The position numbers were made by a program, and so were the translations under genes. This document shows, one piece after another, positions 28,101 to 37,649 of a DNA stretch of 64,000 nt (the first letter of the stretch is position 1; each line of letters opens with the position of its first letter). A model generated the notes under the pieces. That model had not been told where the DNA came from. It did no database searches and worked only from the letters and a program-made list of their open reading frames with translations. The stretch comes from Lineus longissimus (lineage: Eukaryota > Nemertea > Pilidiophora > Heteronemertea > Lineidae): positions 6,760,001 through 6,824,000 of the forward strand of contig NC_088321.1 in assembly GCF_910592395.1 (NCBI RefSeq), given 5' to 3'.

Positions 28101-30901
28101 ATGCTCCAGGGCCTCCAGAATCCTACAAGATGTTAGTCCATATATTCGGCGCCACCGATTCTCCAACCTGTGCCAACTATGCTCTACAGAGAAGTGCCAA
28201 GGACAGCCGAGACCAGTACAGCCAACAAGCCGTTGACACAGTCCTTCGCTCCTTCTATGTTGATGACGTCGCAAAATCCGTTGATTCCGTACCAATAGCC
28301 GTTCCACTCGCCAAAGAGGTAGTCAATATACTAAAAGGGGGAGGCTTCAGGCTGCATAAATGGATCTCCAATAGCATGGAATTTCTACAGCACATCGAAG
28401 AGTCTGAGCGATCGATTCAAGACCTTGAATTTGCGGCAAAAGAGTCGAGTAACATACAGCGAACATTAGGCCTGAAATGGGACATCAAGAAGGATATCTT
28501 CATCTTCAAGTGCCAACCCAAAGACAACCCACTTACCAAGAGAGGCGTCGTGAGCACCGTCAGCTCGATCTTTGATCCGTGCGGATATCTGGCTCCATTT
28601 ATAATACGCGCAAAGATCTTTGTACAAGAATTATGGAGGAGCGGATTGTCCTGGGACGAGCCACTGACAGAAGAGTTGTCTACCAAATGGAGCAGCTGGT
28701 TACAAGATTTGCAGCAGTTATCATCTTTCAAGTTGCCGAGACATCACTTGAACTTCTCACCGCGGGTTGAAGATATCCAGATACACGTTTTCTCTGATGC
28801 ATCTGAAGCTGGATTCGGAGCAGTCGCCTACCTGAGGTACACGGCCGAAAATGAACAACCAACCTCGTCGCTGTTAGCTGCAAAAACCAGAGTCGCGCCG
28901 ATAAAACCTGTTCTGTCGATCCCAAGACTTGAGCTTCAAGGGGCACCACTCGCTGCGAGACTGGTAAAATCACTAAAGAAAGAGCTGGATCTAGCAATCA
29001 CAACCTCAACCTACTGGACAGATTCAACTACCGTCCTGAGATACTTAAAAAACGAAACCAAACGCTTCAAGTCATTCGTCGCGAATAGGATCTCCGAGAT
29101 TTTGGAAACAACTCAACCAGAACAATGGCGATATGTTCCAACCAACTTGAATCCTGCAGATTGCTGTTCGCGTGGCGTCAAGGCATCAACCCTCTGTAAT
29201 GATCAACAATGGCAGGAGGGACCCGTATTTCTACAACGCAAAGTTGAAGATTGGCCAAACCTGGACAACAACGATAGCCTGCAGGGAGTTACAGCAGATG
29301 ATCCAGAAGTGAAAAAGATCGAAAACAAGTCCGTGAATGCCGTCACTGCCAAGGGAGATGACAACAAGGCTACACCAACGACGCTAGATCTTACTTGCTT
29401 ACTGAATCCGTCGCATTTCTCCTCATGGAACAGACTCATCAGAAAAACTGCCTGGCTGAACCGAGCGATATGCAATTTCACCTCCGTCGTTCCGCGTCTT
29501 GCATCAAGAGTCGTCAGATCTCCAAGTATAAAGGCTGCTGAATACCAAGAAGCTGTAGAGTTCTGGATCCGTACTGCGCAACAAGACCGGTTCCGAGATG
29601 AGATAGCCAGCCTCAGAAATCACGAAGCATTGCCGCCGAAAAGTAAACTCGCCCAGCTGATGCCTATCTTTGATGAAACCAACAACTGTCTCCGCGTCGG
29701 GGGTCGTCTCAGAAAGGCTGACATTCCAACCGAAGCCAAGTATCAGTTGATCTTACCTGCCGATCATGCTGTGACGTTGCTGCTCTTCAACGATACCAAC
29801 AGAACCAACTCTCACTGTGGTCGAGAACACCTCTTGGCCATGATGAGGCAACGGTACTGGCCTGTTAACGCTAGAGTTTTGGCGAAGAAAACAATCCGAT
29901 CCTGCTTGCTATGTTGGAGAAGCTACGTACAACCAATCGTTCCGAGAATGGCTGATCTCCCTAAATGCCGCCTATCCGTCACAGCCGGGCCATTCTACCA
30001 TACTGGTTTGGATTACTTCGGACCCATGATGATAAAAGTTCGGAGATCGACGTCAGTCAAGAGATGGGGTTGTCTCTTCACCTGCCTGGGAACCCGAGCC
30101 GTCCACATTGAACTTGCCGAGTCCCTTGAAACCGACGACTTCATCCTCTGTCGCCGTCGATTCATTGGTAGGAGAGGACATCCAAAGACAATCCATAGCG
30201 ATAACGGTACCAACTTCCGTGGGGCTGACAATGAGCTGAAGAACTGCCTACTCAAGCTGCGCCAGTCTAAGGTCCAAGAGTTCCTCTCTCCCCTCGGTGT
30301 GGAATGGATATTCAACCCTCCAGCCAGTCCACACATGGGCGGGAGTTGGGAAAGTCTTGTGAAGTCCGTCAAAGCCGCCTTGAAAGCCGTCCTGCCGAAA
30401 CATCAACTAGCTGAATCCGTCCTAAGAACAGCTCTCGTCGAAGTTGAAGCCGTAGTCAACAGCCGCCCATTGACCCACAATAGCAGCGAACCAGATGATC
30501 TGACAGCATTGACTCCGAATCACTTCATCATTGGTCGGGCCGTCAACGTCGCCGCTCCTGATGTCGTGGTGGATCGTGAAATCGATAGCAGAAAAAGATG
30601 GCGTCAAGCTCAAGTGATTGCCGACCACGTTTGCCGAAGATGGGTCAAGGAATATCTACCTACCCTGACTGTCCGACGTAAATGGTTGAAGGAGGAACGC
30701 AGCCTAGCTCCTAATGATCTCGTTATCGTCCAAAACGATCATCTACCTCGTGGCAGTTGGGAAATGGCTAGAGTGCTCGACATTTACCCAGGGGATGATG
30801 GGAGAGTCCGATCGGTGTTGCTGAAATCTGCGAAGTCTACCTATGTGAGGCCGGTGTCCAGGATCTGCTTACTCGAGGAAAACGTCAATGATGAACATTA
30901 G
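25139..30901 (+). CDS. Pao/BEL Gag-Pol polyprotein (1,920 codons, no own ATG at its first codon)
   Basis: Opens right after a TAA, first codon TTG, in frame with the upstream Gag start. Domains in order: helical Gag; DUF1759 (IPVFDGTALLWPKF..., ~res 250-345); Cys/His knuckles (CPLCKEPHRLYRC, CLNCLHSNHELSQC, CREPGCQEKHH, ~500-580); aspartic protease with DSAS in place of DTG (~625); reverse transcriptase with DVEGMFHMVRV and YVDD (~960-1040); Pao-type RNase H (HVFSDASEAGFG, ~1215); H2C2 zinc-binding (~1555-1590); DDE integrase (GLDYFG, IHSDNGTNF, GGSWE, ~1615-1740); DUF5641 tail (RKRWRQAQ, GSWEMARVL). Apart from the TAA at 25136 the frame is intact. Expression would need readthrough, internal initiation, or a copy lacking that stop. 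Confidence 0.95.
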   Translation: MLSDDLQSHTTAGTSDLSESVSSHHSLGKPYETTRDQLQRDIRIVHKQASIKAEMNASRLREEVELGKVKQKEIEDWLKEHKPPPDVRPKTAVQATEVTAAAMIAERQLDDNTTTRKPNHVSKVKCPPAATATRDLESAHVMFKDKPDIPYKASAIRNQTAPVSRYFTPSAAHYVTPGFEYRAMSDGVNRPDVKKTELDPESPAWEPRPPIDEWIDKLVPGQETVLPKQKTTQHEDPMLAALVKLESDRGLPTTQIPVFDGTALLWPKFVEQFYTQVQCKPGIDDARRMDLLQSHVSKDALTMIRGIGYSGRCYADALKELKRAFGHRNQVARAYLDLITTGNTIPSRNSIALRQFFVDIRDCIITLTQLNYTSDMQGTDLLLRVSRRIPVDRIRFRNRHVSGISKTREPSILDLRNWLKECVDTEFNPYSVKLETSKGKTPATACSYNTAFQKTKEKSEKSRKGAGTKEKPKKSSGVAKQPEKSYNGTRDADNPKKAVPKEGDKKPISCPLCKEPHRLYRCFLFVNKRPHERSKIAEDSKICLNCLHSNHELSQCLSNLRCREPGCQEKHHTLLHPDDKDPKNNYANIAEKGSRKSLSHAYFQLVRVNVSGRNGRCIPTVAMLDSASEITVIHQQLAQDLGLKGKTKKLTIKTLNAESSSKSQTVSFTMRAAGEESAQVLNVSDAWTVDIDAFKCPPQQISTSWDHIQGLGLTDIDASEVQLLIGVDVPLAHVQTDTRMGDETEPIAVKTPLGWMLMGMSKTQDSHKAVANINFITSRDQQLHQDIEKFWQTESFGVAFTTETPLSAEDKRATKILEETTHLVDDHYEVGMLWKDPDAVLPNNKHIAVRRYHLLEKRMKKDSEFKSLYADTLNGYIEKGFARKLSVIEAEKISPKTWYIPHHGVMNSNKPGKIRVVFDAAATCQGTSLNLNLMTGPDLINGLFGILQRFRLYRIAMCADVEGMFHMVRVPETTDADALRFIWKSDIDAPGPPESYKMLVHIFGATDSPTCANYALQRSAKDSRDQYSQQAVDTVLRSFYVDDVAKSVDSVPIAVPLAKEVVNILKGGGFRLHKWISNSMEFLQHIEESERSIQDLEFAAKESSNIQRTLGLKWDIKKDIFIFKCQPKDNPLTKRGVVSTVSSIFDPCGYLAPFIIRAKIFVQELWRSGLSWDEPLTEELSTKWSSWLQDLQQLSSFKLPRHHLNFSPRVEDIQIHVFSDASEAGFGAVAYLRYTAENEQPTSSLLAAKTRVAPIKPVLSIPRLELQGAPLAARLVKSLKKELDLAITTSTYWTDSTTVLRYLKNETKRFKSFVANRISEILETTQPEQWRYVPTNLNPADCCSRGVKASTLCNDQQWQEGPVFLQRKVEDWPNLDNNDSLQGVTADDPEVKKIENKSVNAVTAKGDDNKATPTTLDLTCLLNPSHFSSWNRLIRKTAWLNRAICNFTSVVPRLASRVVRSPSIKAAEYQEAVEFWIRTAQQDRFRDEIASLRNHEALPPKSKLAQLMPIFDETNNCLRVGGRLRKADIPTEAKYQLILPADHAVTLLLFNDTNRTNSHCGREHLLAMMRQRYWPVNARVLAKKTIRSCLLCWRSYVQPIVPRMADLPKCRLSVTAGPFYHTGLDYFGPMMIKVRRSTSVKRWGCLFTCLGTRAVHIELAESLETDDFILCRRRFIGRRGHPKTIHSDNGTNFRGADNELKNCLLKLRQSKVQEFLSPLGVEWIFNPPASPHMGGSWESLVKSVKAALKAVLPKHQLAESVLRTALVEVEAVVNSRPLTHNSSEPDDLTALTPNHFIIGRAVNVAAPDVVVDREIDSRKRWRQAQVIADHVCRRWVKEYLPTLTVRRKWLKEERSLAPNDLVIVQNDHLPRGSWEMARVLDIYPGDDGRVRSVLLKSAKSTYVRPVSRICLLEENVNDEH

Positions 30902-32366
30902 CGAACCAGGAAAGCCGCTACGATATGAACACTGAACACTGACAGTTCATGTTTTTCAAGGATTCGTGCAAATCAGGTTTTAGGAGACATGTGGCATTGA
31001 GTTTCAATTTTCCTTATGTCCAATCACCAAATTTTGTGGACTAACAGAGTTGATTAGCACTCTTGTTTTAAACGATTTACTCAATGACATATTTCTCTTG
31101 AAAGCTGATTTTATCTTCTCACTGTTATGTGTTGCATTTGATGTGCTGGTAACCTCTCAATGCAATGCATCTCATTAGTAAATTTATAGGATAGTTCCAA
31201 AGAAACGCTTTGGATTGTAAATTCTGGATAGCTCCATTCTGGATGAATCCAAAGAAACGCTTTGGATCGGAGCTTGTGCAATGTTGTGGTGTTTAAGTTA
31301 TACGGACGTCAGACATGATACATTGAATCACAGGGTTGAAGTTTATTTACTCTCTTTTAAATTTGGGAAGTTTCAATCCATATTTGGAGATGAGTCCTAA
31401 ATTTAAAATTTCTGCTCAAATTGAGTAAAATTCTCTACTCCATTTAACCCTGTGCTGTCGCTGTCAATCATGGCCGTATTCTGTATGTTCATCCATGTTC
31501 GCTTGTGATCGAAGTGAAGTTAACTTGAATCAGACTCATTTGCTTGATTATTGTAGCAGTCTGCGGGTGGACACATTATTACCGGTTACAATCAATTTAT
31601 TTTTCATTCTTTTCTTTTTGGCCAAATTCTCAAAATTATTTCATAAAGTATTTACAACAACTTTATATTCCTCTGTGTCCTTCCTGGGATTTGCTGCCAA
31701 AATCTGGTTCTGGAGTCCTGTATTCTTGTGTACTTCTGAACTGCCAACACTGGTAGAAAGGACTATATGCCAATATTGTTCGAAGGACTGACAATGTTAG
31801 GCAGAACTGACTTCAAGATTGGACATTGAATATATTTCCGGTTGATTCTGTCACTTCCCTGCTGAATAGTAATGACGATTAATGGTTCCTTCTAATTTCA
31901 AGGCTTTACTTTTCATCTCAGGCTGGTCCACTTTGGAGTGCTATCAGTCCTATTTTGTTATTATAATCATGATTTTCATTGTTCAGCAGGAATGTAAACA
32001 TACAGTTTATCAACACTAGCATGTTTGCTATTAAGCTTCACTGCCTATGGCTCAAGCTTCAATGCCATTTTCATGGCTTCAATTTGCTTTACTGCCATAC
32101 GGCTCAAGCATACTTAAATTTGCTTTTACTGCCATACGGCTCAAGCATACTTAAATTGGCTCTATACTGCCACACGGCTCGAGCATATTTATCAAACTCT
32201 TACTGCCCATCGGCTTTGAGTTTGGTTTTTTGGTGCACTCGTATTATTAACGTAAAATTTACACCTTCTTGCTGAGGTTTTTGGACGCTAATTCTCGCAC
32301 GCCTTTTCAAGGTTAACGCACCGTTTGTTTGGATGTGACCATTTGACTCTGTCAGGGGGGCGGCAA
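30902..32366 (+). other. Pao/BEL 3' untranslated region
   Basis: A ~1.46-kb non-coding region between pol and the 3' LTR. It includes a duplicated tccaaagaaacgctttggat (about 31196 and 31249) and three to four diverged tandem copies of a ~30-50-bp unit around actgccatacggctcaagca (32040-32215). Its last 16 bases are the G-rich primer tract. No additional gene (for example env) is seen. Confidence 0.7.
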
Positions 32367-32816
32367 TGTTGGTGACCCAATTTTATTTTCTAAACCTCAC
32401 TATTTATTTCTGTGCTGCCATCTAGCCATAAACTTTCAAACTTTAAAAGGTGTGTGTCATGCTGAGCATGCTCAGGCAGTTGCAATCCGGCCACCATCTT
32501 TGAAAGTTCCTTATTTTACAATCTCCACAAAAACATCAAATTTATATGGTTTCAACCATACTTTCCCCACTATTAAATACCAACAACTTGTAAGTATATA
32601 TTTCTAAACCAACAAAGGTCAAAATAGTCAAAAAAGACAAATCCAAAAGAGGTTAAAACCACCAACATTGTCACTTGTCCCACTTCATCATGCACTAACT
32701 CCATCTTTAGTGCATTCCACATGTAAATTTTCTATTTTTCCATCCAAGTATTGTCAATACAATATTATCAAAACTATTTCTTCTTTTTCTTGTATCAGTT
32801 GTGTCTGTCACGCACA
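32367..32816 (+). repeat. 3' LTR of the Pao/BEL element
   Basis: 450 bp, reading as identical to the 5' LTR, starting TGTTGG after the G-rich tract and ending CGCACA, followed by the duplicated ccacc. Confidence 0.95.
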
Positions 32817-33043
32817 CCACCCTCGTGTCGGTCGTCGTCCTTGTCTCATGATATACATTATAGGTCGTAAAACCCCGAAAGTAGAGTTTCTTGACGGTAA
32901 ATCAAAAACTCCCATGTGAACAAGTGGGAGTAAGGAAGATAAACTTCGTTCCTCGAAGGAAGACAAGAGGAGAGAAAAACATTTGTAGAAGCAGCAAGCA
33001 GCAGATTTCTCGAAGTAGAGCGAGCATCGGTTCATGTTCGGCG

Positions 33044-33475
33044 ATGCCAAACGTAGCTTATAATAGACGACCGGGCTTCAGCGTTGCACTCCAATCCGGG
33101 AAGCGCAAAAGATCTCGGACTCGTCATCCTGGAGAAATAAAAGCAAAACAACACCTCGATTTTCTATCTTTGCTCGGCAGAACTGGAAGTAGATCGACGA
33201 GGGCAAAGCTTCTCGACTTGGCGAACAAAGGACAGATTGACGCGATTTTAGAGTGTATTGAGAACGTTCACAGGTGTAACGTTCCGATACCGGCGAACAA
33301 AATACAAAAGCTTCGAAGACACAGCCCACTGGTAAGACAACTAAGCCCCCCCCGAATCAGTCTTCAGACCAGAAAAAAACTACTCGCACAATCGGGAGGA
33401 TTTTTGGGATCGCTCATACCGCTAGCTGTTGGAGCGATAGGTAACCTCGTAGGAGGGTTAATCGGCAGGAAATAA
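33044..33475 (+). CDS. Small Polinton virion-type protein with Gly-rich hydrophobic C-terminus
   Basis: Likely start ATG 33044 (143 aa). Strongly basic N-terminus (GKRKRSRTRH), a helical middle with LLGRTGSRSTRAKLLDLANKG, a second basic zone, then AQSGGFLGSLIPLAVGAIG and a closing Lys. This order (basic, helical, then GGFL-type amphipathic/hydrophobic end) is characteristic of a small gene found next to capsid genes in animal Polintons and adintovirus-like elements, thought to be a DNA-condensing or membrane-active minor virion protein. First gene after the Pao/BEL insertion; its promoter may be separated from it. Confidence 0.65.
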   Translation: MPNVAYNRRPGFSVALQSGKRKRSRTRHPGEIKAKQHLDFLSLLGRTGSRSTRAKLLDLANKGQIDAILECIENVHRCNVPIPANKIQKLRRHSPLVRQLSPPRISLQTRKKLLAQSGGFLGSLIPLAVGAIGNLVGGLIGRK

Positions 33476-33485
33476 ACATTTTCAA

Positions 33486-34535
33486 ATGTCATCGACTGCA
33501 AATTTCAGCGAAAGCATCATCATTCCTCTGAGCACATACCGCAATAACTGTCTTGCAAGAACACACACCGAAAACGAAGAAAGGAAGAAGAGTCCCGTAC
33601 GAGAGAGCAAAGATGAAAACGCCAGCGAAATGCCTATGCCCGATGATGTGAAGCTACAAATACTGGAGAGAAAACGCTGGGAGCAAAAACAAACTGGAAA
33701 AATCAAGGATATCGCGCAAAAAAGAACTGGACACGCGCAACGGCTCGAAGATTTGCTGAGTAAATTTGCAATCATTGGGATTCGACATCCTTTTGTTAAT
33801 AGAATTTTACGCGATTACATACAACATTTTCCTAATAAAATCGATTGGAAGGACAACACCTATGAAATACTAATTGAAAGAAATCTCGTACCCAATTCGA
33901 ACATTTTGCGAAGTCTTCATTTCCTTCTAGTTCCCGAGGACCTCAAATATCATGCTCCTCCGGGAGCCTTCAGCCTGGCCGCGAAACTATTGGACATTGG
34001 TGTGCCGCGTGGATGGTAAAACATAGTCGATGCCGCGGAGCAGCAGAATTATCAAGAGCACAATTACCAATATCGACGCAAAACCAAGAAATCTGAGAAG
34101 AAGAAACCGCCAGAGACTAGTCCCCGGGTCACGATCCGAACGCCAAAAGCTACGTCTACACCCTTATTCGAGCTGGAAGAGGAAGATGAGAGCCAGCTGC
34201 GACCCGATTCGACGCCAAACGTTAGCGTTAAAAAAACCGATAGCCCCTGGCTCCCTGGCGCCGAAACGGCTCATCGAATATTCGAGGAAAACAGCGACAG
34301 GCGGAAAAGGGAACAACAACAGAACAGCGTATTCCGAACGCCCGATTCCACCGGGTCCAGAGACTGGTGGAACTCCAGTAAGCCCGAGTCGGTGGACATA
34401 TCTCTCCAAAGAAGAGGTTCTCCTCCGCCTATAAGAAAAAGAGCGCAATGGAACCACCCGAGATCTGAACGAATTCCACGAAGATCGAAGCGCAAGAAAA
34501 ACCAGGCGTGGATTCCTTTCAATACGAAGCAATGA
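33486..34535 (+). pseudogene. Conserved Polinton protein with one in-frame TAA and a long tail
   Basis: ATG 33486, only 10 bases after the previous stop. The first 177 residues include a charged linker, ALL-helical blocks and the WKDNTYEILIERNLVPNSNILRSL segment, a pattern (W-N-D/E-G..., PGSNI) recurrent in animal Polintons beside capsid genes. A TAA at 34017-34019 ends it after VPRGW, but the same frame stays open for another 171 codons to a TGA at 34533-34535. That downstream part is acidic then basic with tracts such as ELEEEDESQL and RRSKRKK, and has no ATG near its start. So this is either a single nonsense mutation or readthrough. Likely a virion or core protein; function unproven. Confidence 0.55.
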
Positions 34536-34660
34536 ACTCAATAAGACTACCTTATCCCGAGAAGACTTGTCATGTGGTAAAACACTAGTCAAGTACTAAT
34601 CGTACATGTATTAGCCTGGAAGGGACATAAACAAACGCACGCACGCACACACAATTCATC

Positions 34661-35161
34661 ATGAGGGTTGCATGCGCAAAGCGTGTCGTCTACACCCCCC
34701 GTGAGGAAGATTACATCGCACACTACTGCGGGTGTCCGGTCGCGAATGACGAGGAGGATAACGAAGATCAGACGGGAGGTTTCCCGGTTTTCCGCGGCAC
34801 ACCGTATCAACAAGGATATGGAATTGGAGACACTCTAAGCAAAATGTTCAGGGGGATCGTTCCTATATTGAAACGTACCGTCTTACCCCAAGCAAAACGA
34901 ACAGCGGCGAAAGCGGGAAATGTTCTCTTGAAACAAGGAGCAGCAATCCTTTCAGATGCCATCGGAGGAAAAAATATAAAATCTGCCTTCAAAGAACGGG
35001 CCTTAGAGGGAGTAAAAGAGGTAGGAAAAGACGTTGTGGATACGATAATAACACACCGGACAGACACAGGTCGAGGGACCAAACGTACGCTGGAAAGCCC
35101 GAAACGTCGAAGAAGAACTAAACAAAACAAAGGACGATCCGAGGAATTCTTCGGTCGATAA
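34661..35161 (+). CDS. Polinton minor capsid/core protein (166 aa)
   Basis: Intact ORF. N-terminal ~45 residues contain YCGCP and an acidic patch, followed by GGFPVFRG and QQGYGIGDTL, then a long amphipathic region with repeated Ala/Lys/Gly helices (KAGNVLLKQGAAIL, SAFKERALEGVKEVG), ending in a strongly basic tail (PKRRRRTKQNKGR). The order matches the small PVFRG...GYGIG gene near the capsid gene of animal Polintons, reminiscent of adenovirus minor core/cement proteins. It would bind DNA or the capsid interior. Upstream ~125 bp has a run of cacgcacgcac repeats. Confidence 0.65.
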   Translation: MRVACAKRVVYTPREEDYIAHYCGCPVANDEEDNEDQTGGFPVFRGTPYQQGYGIGDTLSKMFRGIVPILKRTVLPQAKRTAAKAGNVLLKQGAAILSDAIGGKNIKSAFKERALEGVKEVGKDVVDTIITHRTDTGRGTKRTLESPKRRRRTKQNKGRSEEFFGR

Positions 35162-35205
35162 TAATCGCTCATTGAACCCATCTCCGCTGAGCCTACTATA
35201 GCAAC

Positions 35206-36570
35206 ATGTCTCTTATTGATGCGGACTCGTGCGCTTGTACGAAGGCAGAGTTAGAACTGTTTGAAACCAAACCAACACAAACTGCAATTTTGAGCGGTCG
35301 TCTCGTCGAAGTAGAGCCGACAACCTCAATTGACAACACAGATGTCATTGAGTTCAACACGCAGACCGATGTAAAACATTACATTGACTTACGAGAAACA
35401 ACGCTTTACATCAAAGCGAAGATCGTAAAACAAGACGGCAGCACCCTGAGAGAAAAGCAAGCCGATGGAAACACTCTTGAACAAAATGCGCAATGCTATC
35501 CGATAAACTACCTTATCGCTTCCATGTTTAAACAGGTCGAAGTGTCTCTTGCCGGGAAACAAATCGGAACCACCAGCAGCATGTACGCTTATCGATCATA
35601 CCTGGAAGCATTACTCAGTCATGGAGAAGACGCTAAAACTCATCAATTGCGAGCGGGCGGATACTTTAAGGACCTGGCAAATATGGAGACAACCGGAGCT
35701 ACGATCAGCGACAGCTCAGCAACCAACAAAGGAGCCATAGCTCGCTTCAAGATGGCAAACTTCAGTCGAAGTTTTGAACTCCAAGGCCGCATCCATAATG
35801 AGATGTTCGAGCAAGGAAAACTTCTCCTCAGCAAAGTACCCCTTACAGTCAAATTAACCATGGGAAACCCTAAATTCAACCTGATGTCTGCGTCAACAAC
35901 TACAGACTACAAGATAAAATTGGAGAAAGCGATCCTCTACGCCAGCCACAAAGAAATCGCATCCTATGTCCGAGTAGCCCACGAAGAAAAGCTTCTAACG
36001 ACAAATGCAAAATACCCCGTGGCAAGAATCGAAACGCGTTACTTTCAGAAAGCTGCAGGAACTGCTGACCTGTCCGAGGCCAATCTGTGCAAGGAAGAGA
36101 CTCCGAGGAGAATTATTCTGGGCCTGGTCGCCAGCAATGCCATGAACGGTGCTCTCGACGAAAACCCGTTTAATTTCAAGCATTACAACGCGACCAGCGT
36201 AAAACTAACCGTTGCGGGAGCCGAGATTCCTTACGGGGAACTAAAAATGAATTTTGGCGATAAAAATGTGCTAAACGGGTACATGACGCTCTTCCGAGGG
36301 AGCAAGCTCTGGCCTGCCAATAAGAGCAACGACATAACGCTAGAAGACTATGTGGATGGATATGCCCTGTACGTCTTCAACTTAGCCCCAGACGATGCCG
36401 GATCGAGTGCATTTCAACTCGCCAAAAATGGAGACGTAAGCGTGGAAATCAAGCTATCCGAAGCTACAACCGAAGCGATAAACATCGTAGTTGTGTATGA
36501 ATACGACTCTTTTGTGGAAATCGACAAAGATCGAAACGTGCATTACGGACATACCGGCTCGGAAAAATAA
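35206..36570 (+). CDS. Probable Polinton major capsid protein (F54H12.2-like family, 454 aa)
   Basis: Intact ORF. It matches the abundant invertebrate family often annotated F54H12.2-like: IEFNTQTDVKHYIDLRETTLYIKAKI near the N-terminus, MFKQVEVSLAGKQIG, SRSFELQGRIHNEMFEQ, KYPVARIETRYFQ, NPFNFKHYNATSVKL, and VEIDKDRNVHYG near the end. These proteins occur with Polinton genes and are predicted to carry beta-rich jelly-roll folds. I call it the major capsid protein by position (between minor core genes and protease) and size; a minor capsid role is the main alternative. Its TAA overlaps the protease ATG by one base (TAATG). Confidence 0.75.
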   Translation: MSLIDADSCACTKAELELFETKPTQTAILSGRLVEVEPTTSIDNTDVIEFNTQTDVKHYIDLRETTLYIKAKIVKQDGSTLREKQADGNTLEQNAQCYPINYLIASMFKQVEVSLAGKQIGTTSSMYAYRSYLEALLSHGEDAKTHQLRAGGYFKDLANMETTGATISDSSATNKGAIARFKMANFSRSFELQGRIHNEMFEQGKLLLSKVPLTVKLTMGNPKFNLMSASTTTDYKIKLEKAILYASHKEIASYVRVAHEEKLLTTNAKYPVARIETRYFQKAAGTADLSEANLCKEETPRRIILGLVASNAMNGALDENPFNFKHYNATSVKLTVAGAEIPYGELKMNFGDKNVLNGYMTLFRGSKLWPANKSNDITLEDYVDGYALYVFNLAPDDAGSSAFQLAKNGDVSVEIKLSEATTEAINIVVVYEYDSFVEIDKDRNVHYGHTGSEK

Positions 36571-37085
36571 TGAACAAGGGAGAAATAAATACTTTAATGA
36601 AAAGACACCCAGAGACTCGAACCACTTTTGTGAGAGCGGTGTCCAGAGATACGCTTCCTAAAACAGCTCGAAAACGACGCCCTTGCGCCTACATAAGCAA
36701 CACAGCAAAAGCTCACGAAGCCGGTGAACATTGGATATGCTTGCTCTTCAACCGGAAGCCGCCACACGAATACTTTGATAGCAATGGCGAAGTCCCGACA
36801 AAGACAAGTTTCCGTCAAATGCTAAACAACGAAGGATCATTTAAACGTAACTGCACTCCACTTCAAAGCCCGCTGAGCACGGTTTGCGGACAATATTGCA
36901 TGTATTATGTCATCATGCGAAGCAGGGGCCTATCGATGGAAGAGATTCTAGGACAATTTTCGCCATACGATCTACTCAAAAATGATCAAAAAGTCAATCG
37001 TGCTGTAGAAAAACACTTCGGAATAAAACGAGACATATACGACACAACATTTCTCACGTCACGTATTTTCCCCTCGACTCGTTAA
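36570..37085 (+). CDS. Adenain-type cysteine protease (capsid maturation)
   Basis: 171 codons, starting within the capsid gene stop (TAATG). Catalytic pattern of adenovirus-like proteases: His54-Trp (GEHWICLLF), Asp70 (EYFDSNG), Gln99 in LQSP, and Cys106 in STVCGQYC. The enzyme would cleave precursor virion proteins during assembly. Frame intact with all catalytic residues, unlike the polymerase and integrase. Ends 780 bp before the right terminus; a CGAATAAAAT poly(A) signal follows at 37341-37350. Confidence 0.88.
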   Translation: MNKGEINTLMKRHPETRTTFVRAVSRDTLPKTARKRRPCAYISNTAKAHEAGEHWICLLFNRKPPHEYFDSNGEVPTKTSFRQMLNNEGSFKRNCTPLQSPLSTVCGQYCMYYVIMRSRGLSMEEILGQFSPYDLLKNDQKVNRAVEKHFGIKRDIYDTTFLTSRIFPSTR

Positions 37086-37649
37086 CGGACTACTACGAAA
37101 GAGATCATCGAGAAGCCAGTAATTAAGGCAAAAGAACTGTATCTATTAGAGAAAGACTCGCATGAACATTCATGAAAGACATTGGTGTTAGACAGATTCG
37201 TTCATTTATTATTTTTGTATGTGCCTATTATATGCACAGCATATTTGAAGAATTGTATTGAAAACGAATATTGCAAAAGAAAACGAATATTGCATGAAAA
37301 CGAATATTGCAAAAGAAACAACATTAGAATTGCGGATATACGAATAAAATGTAACCCCGATTAAAAGTGTTCTTCTATTCATCTTATTATTAATACGTAT
37401 TATTGATTACTTTCGCTAATAGTTTCTTTCAGAGACTTATTTTGGTCTGAAACAAAGCGGTTGTTTCTGCTGTGTTATTCCGAAACTTAAAGGAAAAATG
37501 GACAGGGAGAGTAGCCTGCTGCCCGTAGGAATGAACACGATTCAAGAAGAAGAAAAAAAATTGATATCTTTCAGGCCAACATTTTTAAAATGCAAATGCA
37601 ACAGAAAATAGGAAGTCCATTTGCGTTTAAAATGCGTTGCCACTTTTGC
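37086..37649 (+). other. Non-coding region before the right terminal repeat
   Basis: No gene. It contains three copies of cgaatattgca (37265-37315), an AATAAA at 37343-37348 for the virion gene cluster, and near 37580-37645 several aaatgc(g)/gcgtttaaaatgc units that repeat the terminal-repeat motif outside its aligned part. Confidence 0.5.

Larger units (their letters stand above)
24072..32816 (+). mobile_element. Complete Pao/BEL LTR retrotransposon
   Basis: 8,745 bp with 450-bp LTRs at both ends that read as identical, flanked by ccacc. It contains a gag/pol ORF of 1,920 codons with DUF1759, zinc knuckles, protease, reverse transcriptase, RNase H, H2C2 zinc-binding domain, integrase and a DUF5641-type tail. 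A purine/G-rich stretch (caggggggcgg, ending 32366) is the plus-strand primer. No tRNA primer-binding site is obvious after the 5' LTR. Identical LTRs indicate a recent insertion, more recent than the damage to surrounding Polinton genes. Confidence 0.95.

Noticed and set aside
30902-32366. env-like gene in the Pao/BEL element
   Set aside because: Only short ORFs without signal peptide or membrane pattern.
34030-34434. 134-codon plus ORF in frame 1
   Set aside because: The neighbouring frame, continuing the upstream gene, has better protein composition and ends later; this is a shadow.
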